Positions 8,638 to 17,568 of a DNA stretch of 64,000 nucleotides are shown in pieces. This DNA comes from an uncultured Parabacteroides sp. (GTDB lineage: Bacteria; Bacteroidota; Bacteroidia; Bacteroidales; Tannerellaceae), in contig URZO01000001.1 in the NCBI GenBank assembly GCA_900552465.1, forward strand, positions 1 to 64,000. Direction: 5' to 3'. The notes under the pieces are model-generated. The model worked only from the letters and a program-made list of their open reading frames with translations, was not told where the DNA came from and did not search any database. Within the stretch, counting starts at the first letter, position 1. Every line of letters begins with the position of its first letter. The translations under genes were made by a program, and so were the position numbers.

Positions 8638-9372
8638 TTGAGACGTCTACTGTTTATTATATGTGTATTCTTTCTGGCTGCTACTACTGTGATGGGGCAG
8701 AAAGAAAAGGTAAAGAACCAGCCCTATGCGGATTTAAAGTGGTTCCATCTGGGTTTTCATGTAGGTATACATGCGCAAGATCTGATATTGACCAATACCG
8801 GTGTCGCTACGGATGGCGAAACCTGGTTTGCCGAGATTCCGAGCTATTCGCCCGGATTCAGTGTCGGTGTGATCGGGGATATGTACCTGAATCCTTATTT
8901 CAGCCTGCGTTTTACGCCGACAATCCATTTCGGAGATAAGAAATTTGTGTTCCGTCGCCCGGAGATGGAGGGAGTAGAGGGGACGGACGACAATCCGGTG
9001 GTAAGTATGTATTCCACTTCTGTCCGTTCTAATTACCTGACATTCCCGTTAGACGTGAAATACAGCGCATTTCGTGTGAATAACTACCGTCCTTATCTGA
9101 TTGGCGGTATTTACGGCGCTTTCGACTTGGGGCGTAAAAAAGGAAATCCGATCCTGTTGAAAGGAACGGACTTCGGTGTTGAGTTCGGTATCGGATGCGA
9201 TATTTATCTTCCGTTCTTTAAGTTATGTCCGGAACTTAAATTCAGCTTCGGGCTTGTCGATTTGCTGGAAAAAGACAGGGGCGACCTGACGGACCCGGAT
9301 TTGATCAAATATCCGAACTCCCTTTCCAAAGCTACCTCCCGGATGGTGACGCTTACCTTTAATTTCGAATAA
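8638..9372 (+). CDS. porT: PorT-family outer-membrane beta-barrel protein
   Basis: 244 aa from a TTG start at 8638; no upstream in-frame ATG exists, and the first internal ATG would lose the signal peptide (about residues 1-20, ending MGQ). The body alternates strands as in an eight-stranded barrel and ends in Phe-Glu (TFNFE). It matches the PorT family; PorT of Porphyromonas gingivalis is needed for type IX secretion of gingipains. Its 3' end overlaps the convergent cdsA gene by 14 bp. Whether a full type IX system is present cannot be judged from this window. Confidence 0.8.
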   Translation: MRRLLFIICVFFLAATTVMGQKEKVKNQPYADLKWFHLGFHVGIHAQDLILTNTGVATDGETWFAEIPSYSPGFSVGVIGDMYLNPYFSLRFTPTIHFGDKKFVFRRPEMEGVEGTDDNPVVSMYSTSVRSNYLTFPLDVKYSAFRVNNYRPYLIGGIYGAFDLGRKKGNPILLKGTDFGVEFGIGCDIYLPFFKLCPELKFSFGLVDLLEKDRGDLTDPDLIKYPNSLSKATSRMVTLTFNFE

Positions 9373-10192
9373 AGAGTTCGATATAGATGTAGCTGGCAGG
9401 GACAGCCAGCATGACACTGTCGAAACGGTCCAGCATTCCGCCGTGGCCCGGCAGTACGTTTCCGGAATCTTTTACGCTGAGCGTACGTTTTAGCAATGAT
9501 TCGATCAGGTCTCCCCAAGTCCCGAATAAAACGACTGTCGCCGCCAGCCCCAGCCAATTGTACCAGCTGATTTCGGGTGCATACCAGGCAAAAGCCTGTG
9601 AAGAGGCCAGCACGAGGATTAATCCGCCGAAGAAACCTTCCCACGACTTTTTAGGAGAGATGCGTTCGAACAATTTCCTTTTTCCGATCAGGGAACCTAC
9701 CAGATATGCACCGGTATCATCCAGCCAGACAAAAACAAAGATAGCCATAATGAAAAGCGGCGTATAGCTCATGACGCCGGGTGTCCCGGGTTCAGCTCCG
9801 ATAAAGTTGAGCATGGAAAAAGAACCGGCGCAATAGACTTGGGCAAACAAGGTAAATGCCCAGTTGTTGATCGGGTTCGGAGCTTTATAATAAAGCTCGG
9901 CAATCATCGTCAGCATGATGAAAAGCAGGTAAGGAAGGAATATCTTTCCGTCTGTCAACCCGTTCGCATATACGAAAGTTGCGATGAACAGATAGACACC
10001 GCCCACTACGTTCATTGCCCGTTGCAAGTTTGCATTCTCATAATGTTTGATCAATCCTCCGAATTCCCAAAGGGTCAATCCGGTTATAAGACCAAAAAGT
10101 ATAAGAAAGAAAATAGGATGGACGCAAATGGCACTGACCAGTACCACAACGAATATTATGCCGGTTAACGCCCGTATAATCAGATTTTTCAA
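9359..10192 (-). CDS. cdsA: Phosphatidate cytidylyltransferase
   Basis: 277 aa, about eight membrane segments. It makes CDP-diacylglycerol from phosphatidate and CTP at the inner membrane, the branch point of phospholipid synthesis. The C-terminal family signature is present as LIESLLKRTLSVKDSG then LPGHGGMLDRFDSV, with DDTGAYLVG and RISPKKSWEG before it. It follows ftsH on the same strand, separated by a hairpin, and TATATTTG on the minus strand at 10229-10236 may give it its own start. Confidence 0.96.
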   Translation of the reverse strand: MKNLIIRALTGIIFVVVLVSAICVHPIFFLILFGLITGLTLWEFGGLIKHYENANLQRAMNVVGGVYLFIATFVYANGLTDGKIFLPYLLFIMLTMIAELYYKAPNPINNWAFTLFAQVYCAGSFSMLNFIGAEPGTPGVMSYTPLFIMAIFVFVWLDDTGAYLVGSLIGKRKLFERISPKKSWEGFFGGLILVLASSQAFAWYAPEISWYNWLGLAATVVLFGTWGDLIESLLKRTLSVKDSGNVLPGHGGMLDRFDSVMLAVPASYIYIELFIRN

Positions 10193-10247
10193 GGCAGTAG
10201 TGTTTTGTTTGTTGATTTATTCTCGGTACAAATATAAGGAATAAATT

Positions 10248-10289
10248 AATTCCATGCCCATTCATCTTAGATTTCATAGGCATGGAATT
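10248..10289 (-). terminator. Hairpin between ftsH and cdsA
   Basis: An 11-bp inverted repeat (AATTCCATGCC at 10248-10258 with GGCATGGAATT at 10279-10289, 20-nt loop) lies just past the ftsH stop. On the minus strand it is followed by TAATTTATT, a weak T-rich run, so it may end or attenuate ftsH transcription before cdsA. Confidence 0.5.
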
Positions 10290-10291
10290 TC

Positions 10292-12286
10292 TTATTTGTC
10301 CGCTTCTGCGTTTTTAGCTTCTTCTTCCTCTTTTTTGCTATTGGCTTTTTCCTGCAGCTCGAGGATCTCTTCCGAGCGGGAAACCCAGGCACGTTTACCG
10401 AAGATATGTTCGACATCTTCCGTGTAGATCACCTCGCGTTCCAACAATACCTGGGCCAGCTTATTATGTCCTTCGGTATGTGTTTTCAGGATGCTTTTAG
10501 CCCGTTCATATTGTTCGTTGACGATTTTCTGTACTTCGAGGTCGATCAGACGGGCCGTCTCCTCACTGTATGGCTTGGTGAAACCCCAGTCCTGGCCGCT
10601 TGAATCGTAGTAATTCAGGTTCGGCAGGCGGTCACTCATACCAAAGTAAACAACCATCGCATAAGCCTGTTTGGTCACGCGTTCCAGGTCGTTGGATGCG
10701 CCGGTCGATATTTTTCCTAAGAAAAGTTCTTCGGCTGCACGTCCTCCCAAGGTGGCACACATTTCGTCCAGCAACTGTTCGCGGGTCGTGATCTGGCGTT
10801 CTTCCGGTAGATACCAGGCGGCGCCTAAAGCTTTGCCACGGGGAACAATCGTTACCTTTACCAGCGGATTGGCATGTTCCAGCAGCCAGCTCAACGTCGC
10901 ATGCCCCGCTTCGTGGTTGGCGATACATTGGCGTTCGTCGGCTGTCGTTATCTTGGTCCTTTTCTCCAGACCTCCGACAATACGGTCTACCGCATTCATA
11001 AAGTCATCTTTCTGAACAAACTTTTTACCGCTACGGGCGGCAATCAAAGCGGCTTCATTACATACGTTGGCTATATCGGCACCAGAGAAACCGGGTGTCT
11101 GGCGTGCCAGGAATTCGGCATCCACACTCTCGTCGATTTTGATCGGGCGCAGATGCACGCCGAATATTTCTTTACGTTCGTTCAGGTCGGGCAATTCCAC
11201 GTGTATCTGACGATCGAAACGTCCGGCACGTAATAACGCCTTATCCAGAATATCGGCACGGTTGGTTGCCGCCAGGATGATCACACCGCTGTTGGAACCG
11301 AAACCGTCCATTTCCGTCAGCAACTGGTTCAACGTGTTTTCGCGTTCGTCGTTGCTGTTCATGTTTACGTTTTTACCGCGGGCACGGCCTACGGCGTCGA
11401 TCTCGTCGATAAAAACGATACAGGGAGCTTTCTCCTTGGCCTGGCGGAACAAGTCACGTACGCGGGATGCACCTACGCCGACAAACATTTCCACAAAGTC
11501 AGAACCCGACAGTGAGAAGAACGGTACGTTCGCTTCTCCCGCAACAGCTTTAGCCAACAAGGTTTTACCCGTTCCCGGAGGACCTACAAGCAATGCGCCT
11601 TTAGGGATCTTGCCTCCTAACTCCGTATATTTTTCAGGGTTTTTCAGGAAAGAAACGATCTCTTCCACTTCCTGCTTGGCTTCAGCCAGGCCGGCTACAT
11701 CTTTGAAGGTCACTTTTCCTTCGTTATCCTTATCGAATAATTGAGCTTTTGCTTTTCCTACGCTGAACACGCCACCGGGACCTCCGCTCGTACTTCCCGA
11801 CATACGTCTCATCAGGAAGATCCAGACTACGATAATCAGCAGGATCGGACCGAACGAAACAAGGAAATTCCAGATCGCATCATCTCCTTCCTCGAAGCTG
11901 ACTTGCGTATTGATATGGTTGTCGGCAACAGCTTTGTCGTAAAAGTCCGAAAATTTGTCAGCCGATGGTATTTTGACATACACTTTCGGGTTTGTACCTA
12001 ATGCTGCGCTGTCCCTTTTGAAAACCAGGCCTTTCTGTCCGGTTTTTACTGTCGCTTCAACTAAATTCTTTTTATTGTAGACGACCATCCGGTCAAATAC
12101 ATTCTCCTGAGCCAGTTTCTGAAATTCTGTCCAGCCTAATTCTTTAGAAGCCGAAGAGTCATTTGTAAGATATAAAGCGATAAGCATCATAAAGATAAGT
12201 CCATACATCCAATAGAGATTGAATTTGAACATCTTTTGCTTATTGTTCTTCGGTGCTTTGTTAAACATGTCGTTTTTATTTTCCAT
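10292..12286 (-). CDS. ftsH: ATP-dependent zinc metalloprotease FtsH
   Basis: 664 aa. Two membrane segments (about residues 24-42 and 145-162) flank a periplasmic loop. The AAA domain follows with Walker A GPPGTGKT, Walker B IVFIDEIDA and the second region of homology around AATNRADILDKALLRAGRFDRQ. The peptidase domain has the zinc motif HEAGH. FtsH degrades misfolded membrane proteins and some soluble regulators at the inner membrane. The C-terminal tail is rich in Glu, Lys and Ala. It lies between rsfS (upstream) and cdsA, a conserved Bacteroidetes order. Confidence 0.97.
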   Translation of the reverse strand: MENKNDMFNKAPKNNKQKMFKFNLYWMYGLIFMMLIALYLTNDSSASKELGWTEFQKLAQENVFDRMVVYNKKNLVEATVKTGQKGLVFKRDSAALGTNPKVYVKIPSADKFSDFYDKAVADNHINTQVSFEEGDDAIWNFLVSFGPILLIIVVWIFLMRRMSGSTSGGPGGVFSVGKAKAQLFDKDNEGKVTFKDVAGLAEAKQEVEEIVSFLKNPEKYTELGGKIPKGALLVGPPGTGKTLLAKAVAGEANVPFFSLSGSDFVEMFVGVGASRVRDLFRQAKEKAPCIVFIDEIDAVGRARGKNVNMNSNDERENTLNQLLTEMDGFGSNSGVIILAATNRADILDKALLRAGRFDRQIHVELPDLNERKEIFGVHLRPIKIDESVDAEFLARQTPGFSGADIANVCNEAALIAARSGKKFVQKDDFMNAVDRIVGGLEKRTKITTADERQCIANHEAGHATLSWLLEHANPLVKVTIVPRGKALGAAWYLPEERQITTREQLLDEMCATLGGRAAEELFLGKISTGASNDLERVTKQAYAMVVYFGMSDRLPNLNYYDSSGQDWGFTKPYSEETARLIDLEVQKIVNEQYERAKSILKTHTEGHNKLAQVLLEREVIYTEDVEHIFGKRAWVSRSEEILELQEKANSKKEEEEAKNAEADK

Positions 12287-12321
12287 ATATGATAATCTCT
12301 ATACTTATGTGAGGTCGGTAA

Positions 12322-12681
12322 TTAATCGAGATCGGCAATTTGAGTCAATTTGGCATCCGACCAAAGGTTCTCTAAATTATAAAACTCCCGAAGTTCCGGT
12401 AGAAATATGTGTACAAGAACCGTGCCATAGTCCATCCCGATCCATTCGGCACGCTGTGAACCGTCTATCGAAAGCGGTTTTTCACCAGCCTCGCGATGGG
12501 CAAAATCCCAAACTGAATCAGATAATGCGGAAACCTGGGTAGGTGTGTTCCCTTCGCAGATTACCATGTGCTGGCAAATTGCGCCGGATAATCGGGTTAA
12601 ATCTACGGTTACAATATTTTTGCCTTTCTTTTCCTGTAGGCCTTCTACAATCGTTTTAACTAATGCTTCTGTTTGATCCAT
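12322..12681 (-). CDS. rsfS: Ribosome silencing factor RsfS
   Basis: 119 aa, the usual size. The family segments ALVKTIVEGLQEKKGKNI, MVICEGNTPTQVSALSDSV and ERAEWIGMDYGTVLVHIF (here with GSQ just before) are all visible. RsfS binds ribosomal protein uL14 and blocks subunit joining when nutrients are short. It is the first gene of the rsfS-ftsH unit; a minus-strand TATATTTG at 12711-12718 lies 30 bp upstream of its start. Confidence 0.92.
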   Translation of the reverse strand: MDQTEALVKTIVEGLQEKKGKNIVTVDLTRLSGAICQHMVICEGNTPTQVSALSDSVWDFAHREAGEKPLSIDGSQRAEWIGMDYGTVLVHIFLPELREFYNLENLWSDAKLTQIADLD

Positions 12682-12833
12682 CTATTTTTTATTAGTAATA
12701 TTCAAGGACGCAAATATACTTCTTAAATTTATTATGTAGGTGATTTCCCTCTATTAATATATGTATATACTTGCAAATTCAAAACAACCAGGGAAAGAAA
12801 AAAGTTTATTAATGAAAAAATATTGTCGCAACG

Positions 12834-12864
12834 TTTGTATATTTTGAAAAAGTATGTACTTTTG
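12834..12864 (+). promoter_or_regulatory. Promoter for the tRNA-Gln pair
   Basis: TTTG at 12834-12837 and TACTTTTG at 12857-12864 are separated by exactly 19 bp. This is a full match to the primary sigma-factor promoter of Bacteroidetes (TTTG-N19-TAnnTTTG). It lies 33 bp upstream of the first tRNA. Confidence 0.85.
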
Positions 12865-12897
12865 CACTCGCTAACAAGGGAGTTAGTTATTTCAAAT

Positions 12898-12968
12898 TGT
12901 TCAATGGTGTAATGGCAGCACAACAGATTCTGGTCCTGTTAGTCCAAGTTCGAGTCTTGGTTGAACAA
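12898..12968 (+). tRNA. tRNA-Gln(CTG), copy 1
   Basis: 71 nt, folded by hand: acceptor TGTTCAA/TTGAACA, a short 3-bp D stem as in E. coli tRNA-Gln, anticodon loop TTCTGGT with anticodon CTG, T arm CCAAG-TTCGAGT-CTTGG, discriminator A. No CCA is encoded. A second copy follows 39 bp downstream. The base pair at the bottom of the anticodon stem (A-C) is a mismatch in both copies. Confidence 0.9.
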
Positions 12969-13007
12969 CTTTACGAAAATAAACGATTCCTTTAGTCAGA
13001 AACACTT

Positions 13008-13078
13008 TGTTCAATGGTGTAATGGCAGCACAACAGATTCTGGTCCTGTTAGTCCAGGTTCGAGTCCTGGTTGAACAA
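13008..13078 (+). tRNA. tRNA-Gln(CTG), copy 2
   Basis: Identical to copy 1 except for two positions in the T arm, which now reads CCAGG-TTCGAGT-CCTGG. The two changes form one compensating pair (A-T to G-C), so the stem is kept. It is probably cotranscribed with copy 1 from the promoter at 12834. Confidence 0.9.
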
Positions 13079-13081
13079 CAC

Positions 13082-13119
13082 AAAAAAGTCCGTCATTCAT
13101 TTGAGTGACGGACTTTTTT
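13082..13119. terminator. Bidirectional terminator after the tRNAs
   Basis: A perfect 14-bp stem, AAAAAAGTCCGTCA (13082-13095) with TGACGGACTTTTTT (13106-13119), ends in a T run on each strand. It closes the tRNA transcript and the convergent ABC permease gene, whose stop is at 13131. Confidence 0.92.
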
Positions 13120-13130
13120 GTGTTGTGGGG

Positions 13131-14450
13131 TTATTTATATCTTACCCATTTGATCATTTCTTTGATGCTCGGCTTTTTACCATACATCAGGATACCTACC
13201 CGGTAGATTTTGGCAGAGAACCAAACGATTAATATTGCTGTCGCAAACAGCAAGGCAAATGAGAGCATCAGCTCCCATACCGGAATGTCGAACGGCAGGC
13301 GGACCATCATAACGATAGGAGAGGTGAACGGAATCATCGAACACCAGAATGCCAGCGGACCGTCCGGGTTATTCATGCTGTAGATACCGGCATACAGGCT
13401 GAATGCCATTAAAAGCATGATCGGTGTCATGAACTGTTGCGTGTCTTCCTGTTGCTCCAGAGCACTGCCGATAGCTGCAAACATGGCTGCATACAATAAA
13501 TATCCTCCGATAAAATAGAGAACGAAGCAAATGCCGATCACGCTGAAGTTGATGGAGTTGATGATCTCCTGTATCTGAATGCTTATGTCGGAAGAGCCGG
13601 CAGCCATATCTCCCACTCCTTGTGCAGCCATTTGAGCCGTCATGACATCTTCAGGCGAAGCGCTGCCTCCAAAGAAGAAGAGACTTCCGGATATCAGAAC
13701 GCTTGTCAGGATACCCCACAGGAATACCTGGGTCAGCCCGACGAAGCCGATGCCGATAATCTTTCCCATCATCAGGTCGTATGGTTTGACAGACGAGATC
13801 ATGACCTCTATGATCCGGTTTGTCTTTTCTTCCATCACACCCTGCATCACCATCGAACCGTACATGATGATGAACATATAGATAATGAACGTCAAGACCA
13901 TACCTAAGATTGAAGCGACTTCGGCAGAAGTGTTTTTCTCACTCCCGTCTTCATCCCATTTGATCGTCTTGATATTGAAGTTGATCTTGCTGTCTTCGAT
14001 GATCTGTTTCAGGTTGTCGATGTTGTATGAAGCCAGCTTTTCGTCTTTCAGATATTCGGACAACGTTTTGTCGATCGTATTTTTCAATCCCATCGGGATT
14101 TGCTTTTTGGAGTAGAGCGTAGCGGCAGCCGGATTCTGCAACAAGTCGTCCGTAATATTCAGGAAGGCGAATATTTCCTTATCCGGATTTTTACGGTAGT
14201 CTTCCAGGCTGGATTTTTTCTCTGTAACGAAGGCATATTCTTCCGTGTTTTTGAACAGAGGTGCATATTTGCCGGTTGCGTCGATAATGGCTATCTGCTT
14301 GGCGTCATCTCCCTTGATGGTGGAAAGCCATAGCGGAACGAACACCAGGGCGGCAAACAGGAACGGCGTCAGGAAGGTCAGCAACAGGAATGATTTTTTG
14401 CTGACACGACGAAGGTATTCTCTTTTGATAATAAGTCCTATCTTATTCAT
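13131..14450 (-). CDS. ABC exporter permease (NatB/ABC-2 type)
   Basis: 439 aa. A first membrane segment (about residues 22-42) is followed by a ~150-residue periplasmic domain and then five further membrane segments, the layout of the NatB-like ABC-2 permease family. These export Na+, drugs or other small molecules; the substrate here is unknown. Its start overlaps the stop of the ATPase gene by 4 bp (ATGA type), so the two are made together. Confidence 0.88.
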   Translation of the reverse strand: MNKIGLIIKREYLRRVSKKSFLLLTFLTPFLFAALVFVPLWLSTIKGDDAKQIAIIDATGKYAPLFKNTEEYAFVTEKKSSLEDYRKNPDKEIFAFLNITDDLLQNPAAATLYSKKQIPMGLKNTIDKTLSEYLKDEKLASYNIDNLKQIIEDSKINFNIKTIKWDEDGSEKNTSAEVASILGMVLTFIIYMFIIMYGSMVMQGVMEEKTNRIIEVMISSVKPYDLMMGKIIGIGFVGLTQVFLWGILTSVLISGSLFFFGGSASPEDVMTAQMAAQGVGDMAAGSSDISIQIQEIINSINFSVIGICFVLYFIGGYLLYAAMFAAIGSALEQQEDTQQFMTPIMLLMAFSLYAGIYSMNNPDGPLAFWCSMIPFTSPIVMMVRLPFDIPVWELMLSFALLFATAILIVWFSAKIYRVGILMYGKKPSIKEMIKWVRYK

Positions 14451-15379
14451 GCTTGCGTAGTATTTGTACCGGAAACGGTGTTAATAAATATGTCGTTCAT
14501 CGACGGAATCTCTTCTGTGAAGGAGATTATCTCGGTCTGTCCGGCCAATGCGGAAAGGAGGGTGGAGTTGGCGACATCCGGCTCTTTATGGATGCGCACT
14601 TCACTTGTCCCGGCCAGGTCTTTCTCTGTCAGCAGGCTGAACATTTCCGGTATTTCCTGCAATCTCCCCGATTCGGTATGAAAACGGACGGTGAAATTGT
14701 TGGTACGGAAACGGCTTTTCACTTCCGTCACATTGCCTGAAAGCACCACCTGGGAACGGTTGATCAGGGCGATATTGTCGCATATCTCTTCAACGGATGA
14801 CATATTGTGTGTGGAAAAGATGATCGTGTGGCCGGCTTCTTTCAGTTCGAGTATCTCTTTTTTCAGCAATTCGGCATTCACGGGATCGAAACCGCTGAAC
14901 GGTTCGTCAAAAATGAGCAGTTTCGGTTCATGGATGATGGTGATGATAAACTGTACCTTTTGTTGCATCCCTTTGGATAGCTCTTCCAGTTTCTTGTTCC
15001 ACCAGGGCATGATGTCGAACTTCTCAAACCAGCGCATCAGCCTCGTACGTGCTTCCTGATAGGAGAGCCCTTTGAGTTGTGCCAGATAGATGGCCTGTTC
15101 ACCGACTTTCATTTTCTTGTAAAGGCCGCGTTCTTCCGGCAGGTAACCGATCTGGTAGATGTCTTCCGGCTGCGACTCGCGCCCGTTGAAACGGACAAGG
15201 CCGCTGTCGGGGGCTGTGATGCGGTTGATAATGCGGATCAGCGTGGTCTTCCCGGCACCGTTCGGTCCTAATAGCCCGAAGACTTTCCCTTCGGGAACCT
15301 GGATGCTGACCTTGTTAAGGGCGAGATGGTTGGCATATTGCTTTACCACGTCTTCCGTTTCTAAAAAGTTCATAGGCAT
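14447..15379 (-). CDS. ABC exporter ATPase (NatA type)
   Basis: 310 aa. Walker A GPNGAGKTT, Q-loop around GYLPEE, signature LSKGMQQKVQ, Walker B LLIFDEPFSGFD and the switch His in FSTHNM are all present. A DUF4162-like C-terminal segment covers about the last 80 residues. It energises the adjacent permease. Its start codon overlaps the stop of dnaG by one base (TAATG), and an alternative start lies two codons in. The substrate is unknown. Confidence 0.92.
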   Translation of the reverse strand: MPMNFLETEDVVKQYANHLALNKVSIQVPEGKVFGLLGPNGAGKTTLIRIINRITAPDSGLVRFNGRESQPEDIYQIGYLPEERGLYKKMKVGEQAIYLAQLKGLSYQEARTRLMRWFEKFDIMPWWNKKLEELSKGMQQKVQFIITIIHEPKLLIFDEPFSGFDPVNAELLKKEILELKEAGHTIIFSTHNMSSVEEICDNIALINRSQVVLSGNVTEVKSRFRTNNFTVRFHTESGRLQEIPEMFSLLTEKDLAGTSEVRIHKEPDVANSTLLSALAGQTEIISFTEEIPSMNDIFINTVSGTNTTQA

Positions 15380-17514
15380 TACATTTTTAATACGATTCTT
15401 TCTCCCAATTCTTTACTTAATACATTCTTTATTTCATTCAGGCGGGTGAGCTTTTTCATCAGCTCGAATACCTGATCCATATCTCCTTTTATTTGCATCT
15501 CTTTAATTTGTGCTTGCACTTCCTTGATCTGGCTGAGGATGTAAGCATCCTTGAAGCCGTAGAGTTCGCGTAGCACCAGCGAATTGAGTTTCATCTCTTC
15601 CGTTTCCAGTTCCCTGTATTTGGTGTGATACTTGCTGAGCTGGTATTTCTCACTGATCAGATTGGCAGCAAGGCGGCTCACATTCGGGTCAGGATGGGCA
15701 AGGAAGTAACGGTGCGCCACGAACCCTTCCGTCTGGCAACGATCGGCCGCTTCATCCAGCATCCCTTTGAAAAGAGGCGTGTAGAAGGTCAAGTCGTCGC
15801 GTTCCAGTTCGGAACGGATATATTCGGATACGCGGATGATGACCTCTTCATTCGTCTCTTCGTCCGTGTATTGGAACAGGATACGTTCGCCATAGCGTAC
15901 GATATACCGCAGTAAGGCGATTTCATACGCTTCGTATGGCGAGCGCTTCGGCTGTACCGCTATGTTGACCGATGGAGCGGCGGGCGGTGGCGGTGGAGGC
16001 GGCATGTTATTATCCGTCTCACCCAACTCGTATTCTTCCGGCGGAGGCGGCGGGATCGTATCGTCGGGCGGGAGGAAACTTTCCGGTTCCTGTCCTGACG
16101 GTATTTCTTCCGGATAAAGCTGATATCCGGGAATATCCGGATATTCGGGTATGTTGCTGACCGGAGGCGCGGGATTGAAAGAAGACGGCTGGTTAGGCTG
16201 TCTTTCTTCCTTATTGAGACGGATTTTGTTTACTTCGTTCAACAGGATCATCTCGTCTATCTCCATCATGGCGCTGCATTCCCGGATATAGAGGGAACGG
16301 GCGATGTTATCGGGGATGATGGCAACTGTTTTGATAATATCGGTGATCAGTGACGACCGCTTGATCGGGTCTGTCCCTGCGTCGTCTAAAAGCAACCGGG
16401 TTTTAAAGCGGATAAAATCCGTTTCGTTCTGCTTGATGAATTCGGCAAACTGGCTTGCGTTATGCTGGCGGGCAAACGAGTCCGGGTCTTCGCCGTCCGG
16501 CAGGAGCACCACTTTTACATTCATCCCGTCTTCCAGTAGCAGGTCGATACCGCGCAGGGCGGCCTTGATACCGGCCGCATCGCCGTCGTAGAGGACTGTT
16601 ATGTTGCTGGTAAAGCGATGGATCAGGCGGATTTGTCCTTGTGTCAGGGCCGTACCCGATGAGGCTACGACATTTTCCACACCAGCCTGGTGCATGGAAA
16701 TAACGTCCGTATAGCCTTCCACCAGGAAACAGCGGTCGGCCTTTACAATTGCCTGTTTCGCAAAATAGATGCCGTAGAGCTCGTTACTTTTGTGGTAGAT
16801 CTCGCTTTCGGGCGAGTTGACATATTTGGCAGTCTTTTCGTCTTTTTTCAGGACACGTCCGCCGAAAGCAACCACTTTACCGCTCAGCGTATGGACCGGG
16901 AAAATGACGCGTCCGCGGAAGCGGTCGTTCACACCGCCGTTGTCGTATGCAATCACCAAGCCCGTTTTTTCAAGAAATTCCTTTTTGTAACCGCTTTTTA
17001 TGGCCGCTTTATAGAGGGCGTCCCGTTGGTCGAGACTGTAGCCTAACTGGAATTTGCGGATGGTATCTTCCCGGAAGCCACGTTCGGCAAAGTAACGCAG
17101 GCCGACGGTTTTCCCCTCCTGGTGTTCGTACAGCTGGGTGGTGAAATATTTCTGCGCCCAACTGTTGACGATCAGCATACTTTCACGATCGCTGCGCACC
17201 TGCTTTTCGCGTTCCGACAGCTCCCGTTCCTGTATTTCGATATTATATTTCTTGGCAAGGTAGCGAAGCGCATCGAAATAGCTCAACTGTTCGTGCTTCA
17301 TAATGAAGTGAACAGCCGTGCCGCCTTCGCCGCAGGCAAAGCATTTACAAATATTCTTTGCCGGCGACACATAGAAAGAGGGCGACTTGTCGCTATGGAA
17401 CGGACATAATCCTACATAGTTTATCCCCCGTTTCCGGAGTGTAACGAATTCAGAGACAACATCCACAATGTTTGCTGCATCCAATATCCGGTCTATGGTG
17501 GGCTGATCGATCAT
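15379..17514 (-). CDS. dnaG: DNA primase
   Basis: 711 aa, longer than E. coli DnaG (581). The N-terminal CHC2 zinc finger (CPFHSDKSPS then CKCFACGEGG) is followed by the catalytic core and a TOPRIM domain (CFLVEGYTDVISMHQAG, VLYDGDAAG). A proline-rich linker (about residues 470-520, two runs of prolines) joins the core to the C-terminal helicase-binding region. The enzyme makes RNA primers at the replication fork with DnaB. TATATTTG on the minus strand at 17539-17546 lies 25 bp upstream of the start. Confidence 0.96.
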   Translation of the reverse strand: MIDQPTIDRILDAANIVDVVSEFVTLRKRGINYVGLCPFHSDKSPSFYVSPAKNICKCFACGEGGTAVHFIMKHEQLSYFDALRYLAKKYNIEIQERELSEREKQVRSDRESMLIVNSWAQKYFTTQLYEHQEGKTVGLRYFAERGFREDTIRKFQLGYSLDQRDALYKAAIKSGYKKEFLEKTGLVIAYDNGGVNDRFRGRVIFPVHTLSGKVVAFGGRVLKKDEKTAKYVNSPESEIYHKSNELYGIYFAKQAIVKADRCFLVEGYTDVISMHQAGVENVVASSGTALTQGQIRLIHRFTSNITVLYDGDAAGIKAALRGIDLLLEDGMNVKVVLLPDGEDPDSFARQHNASQFAEFIKQNETDFIRFKTRLLLDDAGTDPIKRSSLITDIIKTVAIIPDNIARSLYIRECSAMMEIDEMILLNEVNKIRLNKEERQPNQPSSFNPAPPVSNIPEYPDIPGYQLYPEEIPSGQEPESFLPPDDTIPPPPPEEYELGETDNNMPPPPPPPAAPSVNIAVQPKRSPYEAYEIALLRYIVRYGERILFQYTDEETNEEVIIRVSEYIRSELERDDLTFYTPLFKGMLDEAADRCQTEGFVAHRYFLAHPDPNVSRLAANLISEKYQLSKYHTKYRELETEEMKLNSLVLRELYGFKDAYILSQIKEVQAQIKEMQIKGDMDQVFELMKKLTRLNEIKNVLSKELGERIVLKM

Positions 17515-17568
17515 TTAGTTCTATCCTTATTTAGATGGCAAATATAATCAATAAATGTCCTTTATGCT

